This document shows positions 62,596-64,000 of a stretch of DNA of 64,000 bases, piece after piece; position 1 is the stretch's first letter, and each line of letters starts with the position of its first letter. Where the stretch lies: NCBI GenBank assembly GCA_905221605.1, contig CAJNDS010002335.1, forward strand, positions 408,887 through 472,886. The letters run 5' to 3'. The notes under the pieces are model-generated. The model searched no databases and was not told the origin of the DNA. It was given only the letters and a program-made list of their open reading frames with translations. The stretch comes from Symbiodinium natans. Taxonomy: Eukaryota > Sar > Dinophyceae > Suessiales > Symbiodiniaceae. The position numbers were made by a program, and so were the translations under genes.

Positions 62596-62673
62596 ATGTA
62601 TGTGGAGCCTCGTGCCTTCGGAGAGTTCCAGCTGCAAGCCACCGACATGCGGGGCAACGACCCTTCGCAATGA
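62596..62673 (+). CDS. Short unrecognised exon (FGEFQLQATDMRGNDPSQ)
   Basis: The frame reads MYVEPRAFGEFQLQATDM, then RGNDPSQ and a TGA. Two other frames are open across the same 80 bases. Confidence 0.35.
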   Translation: MYVEPRAFGEFQLQATDMRGNDPSQ

Positions 62674-63155
62674 CAGACTTGAGTGAAGCATCGAGTAGCG
62701 TGTGAAGCCATCTAACTACAGCAGAGTGATGGCCGTTTGTTCACTTGTTTCGTTACTTGGTTTTCGCGTGGGGATATGTAGGCGGGATATGGCGGGATAG
62801 TCTTTTGTCTTTTAGGCCGACTTAGGTATACCACCTCTCCTGAACTTGCAGGATAGGCCAGTCCACAAACTTCAACGCCTGACAACCCGACAAGTTAAAA
62901 TCATGCCTCAGGCCTTCAACCCGTAAAGCCCTTAAGCCCACACTAGTCCCAGAGCCCTTGAAGCCGTCGTATATACGAGAAAGCCTAAAGCCCTGGACGC
63001 ATAAGCCTTTGGATCCCCAGGTCTGGGAGGATTCCTGGACATAAGCCGAGCGCGGACAAAGAGATCCTGCTTTGCTTTCAAGAACTTTGTGGAGCTGAAT
63101 GCTTCGGGATCAGGGTTTGTAGGGGCTGTTCCAAGCGAGAGAAAGCACATTGGCC

Positions 63156-63250
63156 ATGTCAGACGATGAGGTCTCGAAGTTGTTTGGAAACTATGTTGTC
63201 TTCCCTACCCTGGTGGTCCTGTTCCATTTCCCGACTTTGTTCTTTACAAG
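63156..63250 (+). CDS. Possible first exon with hydrophobic segment
   Basis: An ATG opens MSDDEVSKLFGNYVVFPTL, then VVLFHFPTLFFT, ending at a GT donor (GTGCGA). A short acidic start before a hydrophobic helix could be a signal anchor. Reading through extends to about 63,377. Confidence 0.4.
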
Positions 63251-63733
63251 GTGCGACCTAGGCGGTCTAGTGGAGCTGTGGTTGTTTGCGTTTAGCCTAG
63301 CTGATGGTACTGCTCTGATGACAGGAGCTGCCGAAATATTCGCCCCGGTCGCTCTTTCGCTCGTTTGCTTTGTTTGATGTCGTTGTTTCGCAAACATCCT
63401 CTGGTTCCAGCTGTCCGATGAAGGGGTGGCCTCCGGTTGTTGTTTTGTTGAAATACGTTGTACGTTGCCGTATACACCCTAAGCCGATCTAAGAGACGAG
63501 ATGAAGCGCCAGACCCCCGCAAAACAAAACAAAAAACAAATAATTAAATAAATATATATATACACATACATATAAGAATTACAGTGAAGCAAGCCCAGAA
63601 TCAAATCCCATCACCCCAAAACCGCACCAAGCCCCTTTTTGCCTGCTCCTCGCTTCAAGGTTCAGGTTTTGCAGAAAGCTTAGGCCCTCGGTGCCGGGTG
63701 TTGGGGTTGGTTGACGAAATCATGTGTCTCCAG

Positions 63734-63772
63734 CATGGAAGAAAGTGGCCGAGGTTCTGGAGGTCATTGCTG
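63734..63772 (+). CDS. Micro-exon (WKKVAEVLEVIAG)
   Basis: Between acceptor TCTCCAG and a strong donor GTAAGG, 39 bases encode WKKVAEVLEVIA plus one base. Splice signals are good and the peptide is helical. Too short to assign. Confidence 0.45.
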
Positions 63773-64000
63773 GTAAGGCGGGGGGCTGGGCCATTGCGCA
63801 GGGCTGGCTTTTCTGAAGAGTCACTGGCATGCCCTGAAGTCGGAGAGAGGGCCACAAATCTACAAACGCTAAACTCCGGCGTCAACATTGGCCAAGATTG
63901 GCTTTCTTTGGAGCGAGTAGACCTTGTTTGTTCCCAGCAGCTCTCCGTGGGGTTGCTGATGCTGCGTTTGGGGCTGGTTTTATGAGGTTTAGGAAGTTCA

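Overview
The window looks like nuclear DNA of a dinoflagellate. No sequence match could be run, so this rests on four signs. (1) Coding sequence is broken into many small exons, typically 36-110 bp, with introns that end in AG but often begin with GC instead of GT. (2) Every exon I can support with confidence lies on the + strand, as expected for unidirectional gene clusters. (3) The encoded families are typical of protists: pentatricopeptide repeat (PPR) proteins, a TBC/RabGAP, a beta-helix plus cysteine-rich plus multi-membrane-segment protein, and a protein with repeated FGP..SY..DGS motifs. (4) TTTAGGG-type telomere-like repeats are scattered through introns and intergenic DNA. Species is not determined.

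Layout. About 0.3-10.6 kb (perhaps to 12.7 kb) holds the exons of one or more PPR genes, separated by introns containing telomere-like tracts, a 15-copy palindromic minisatellite (3.1-4.1 kb), a CT microsatellite (6.1-6.3 kb) and C-rich DNA (8.1-8.2 kb). About 14.4-18.9 kb holds a TBC-domain (Rab GTPase-activating) gene whose exons can be joined with consistent reading phase. About 20.5-22.3 kb holds more PPR-like exons. About 25.7-28.9 kb holds a two-exon membrane protein gene, the clearest gene here. About 30.15-31.06 kb holds an FGP/DGS-repeat protein broken by one frameshift. At 33.4-33.8 kb on the minus strand lies a truncated ISXO2/IS1595-type transposase. From 34.0 to 39.7 kb there are orphan + strand exons of unrecognised genes.

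From about 41.0 to 52.25 kb the DNA is an almost gene-free block of stacked satellites: a degenerate AT-rich ~20 bp repeat, a 101-bp repeat, a palindromic AATTCCTTAAATTCC-type satellite with a ~375-bp higher-order period, a CATC minisatellite, a long inverted repeat rich in TTTAGGG variants with an inserted minisatellite, and an array of about three ~800-bp units. From 53.4 kb to the end, scattered + strand exons of unrecognised genes resume.

About eight copies of a ~100-bp inverted-repeat element (a MITE-like family with termini near CTTGGGATGTTCCCCC) occur at 1.6, 13.5, 13.7, 19.7, 54.0, 54.2, 54.4 and 57.7 kb. No operons, bacterial promoters, rRNA genes, convincing tRNA genes or CRISPR arrays were seen. 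Exon boundaries come from splice signals and family motifs read by eye and may be off by several bases.
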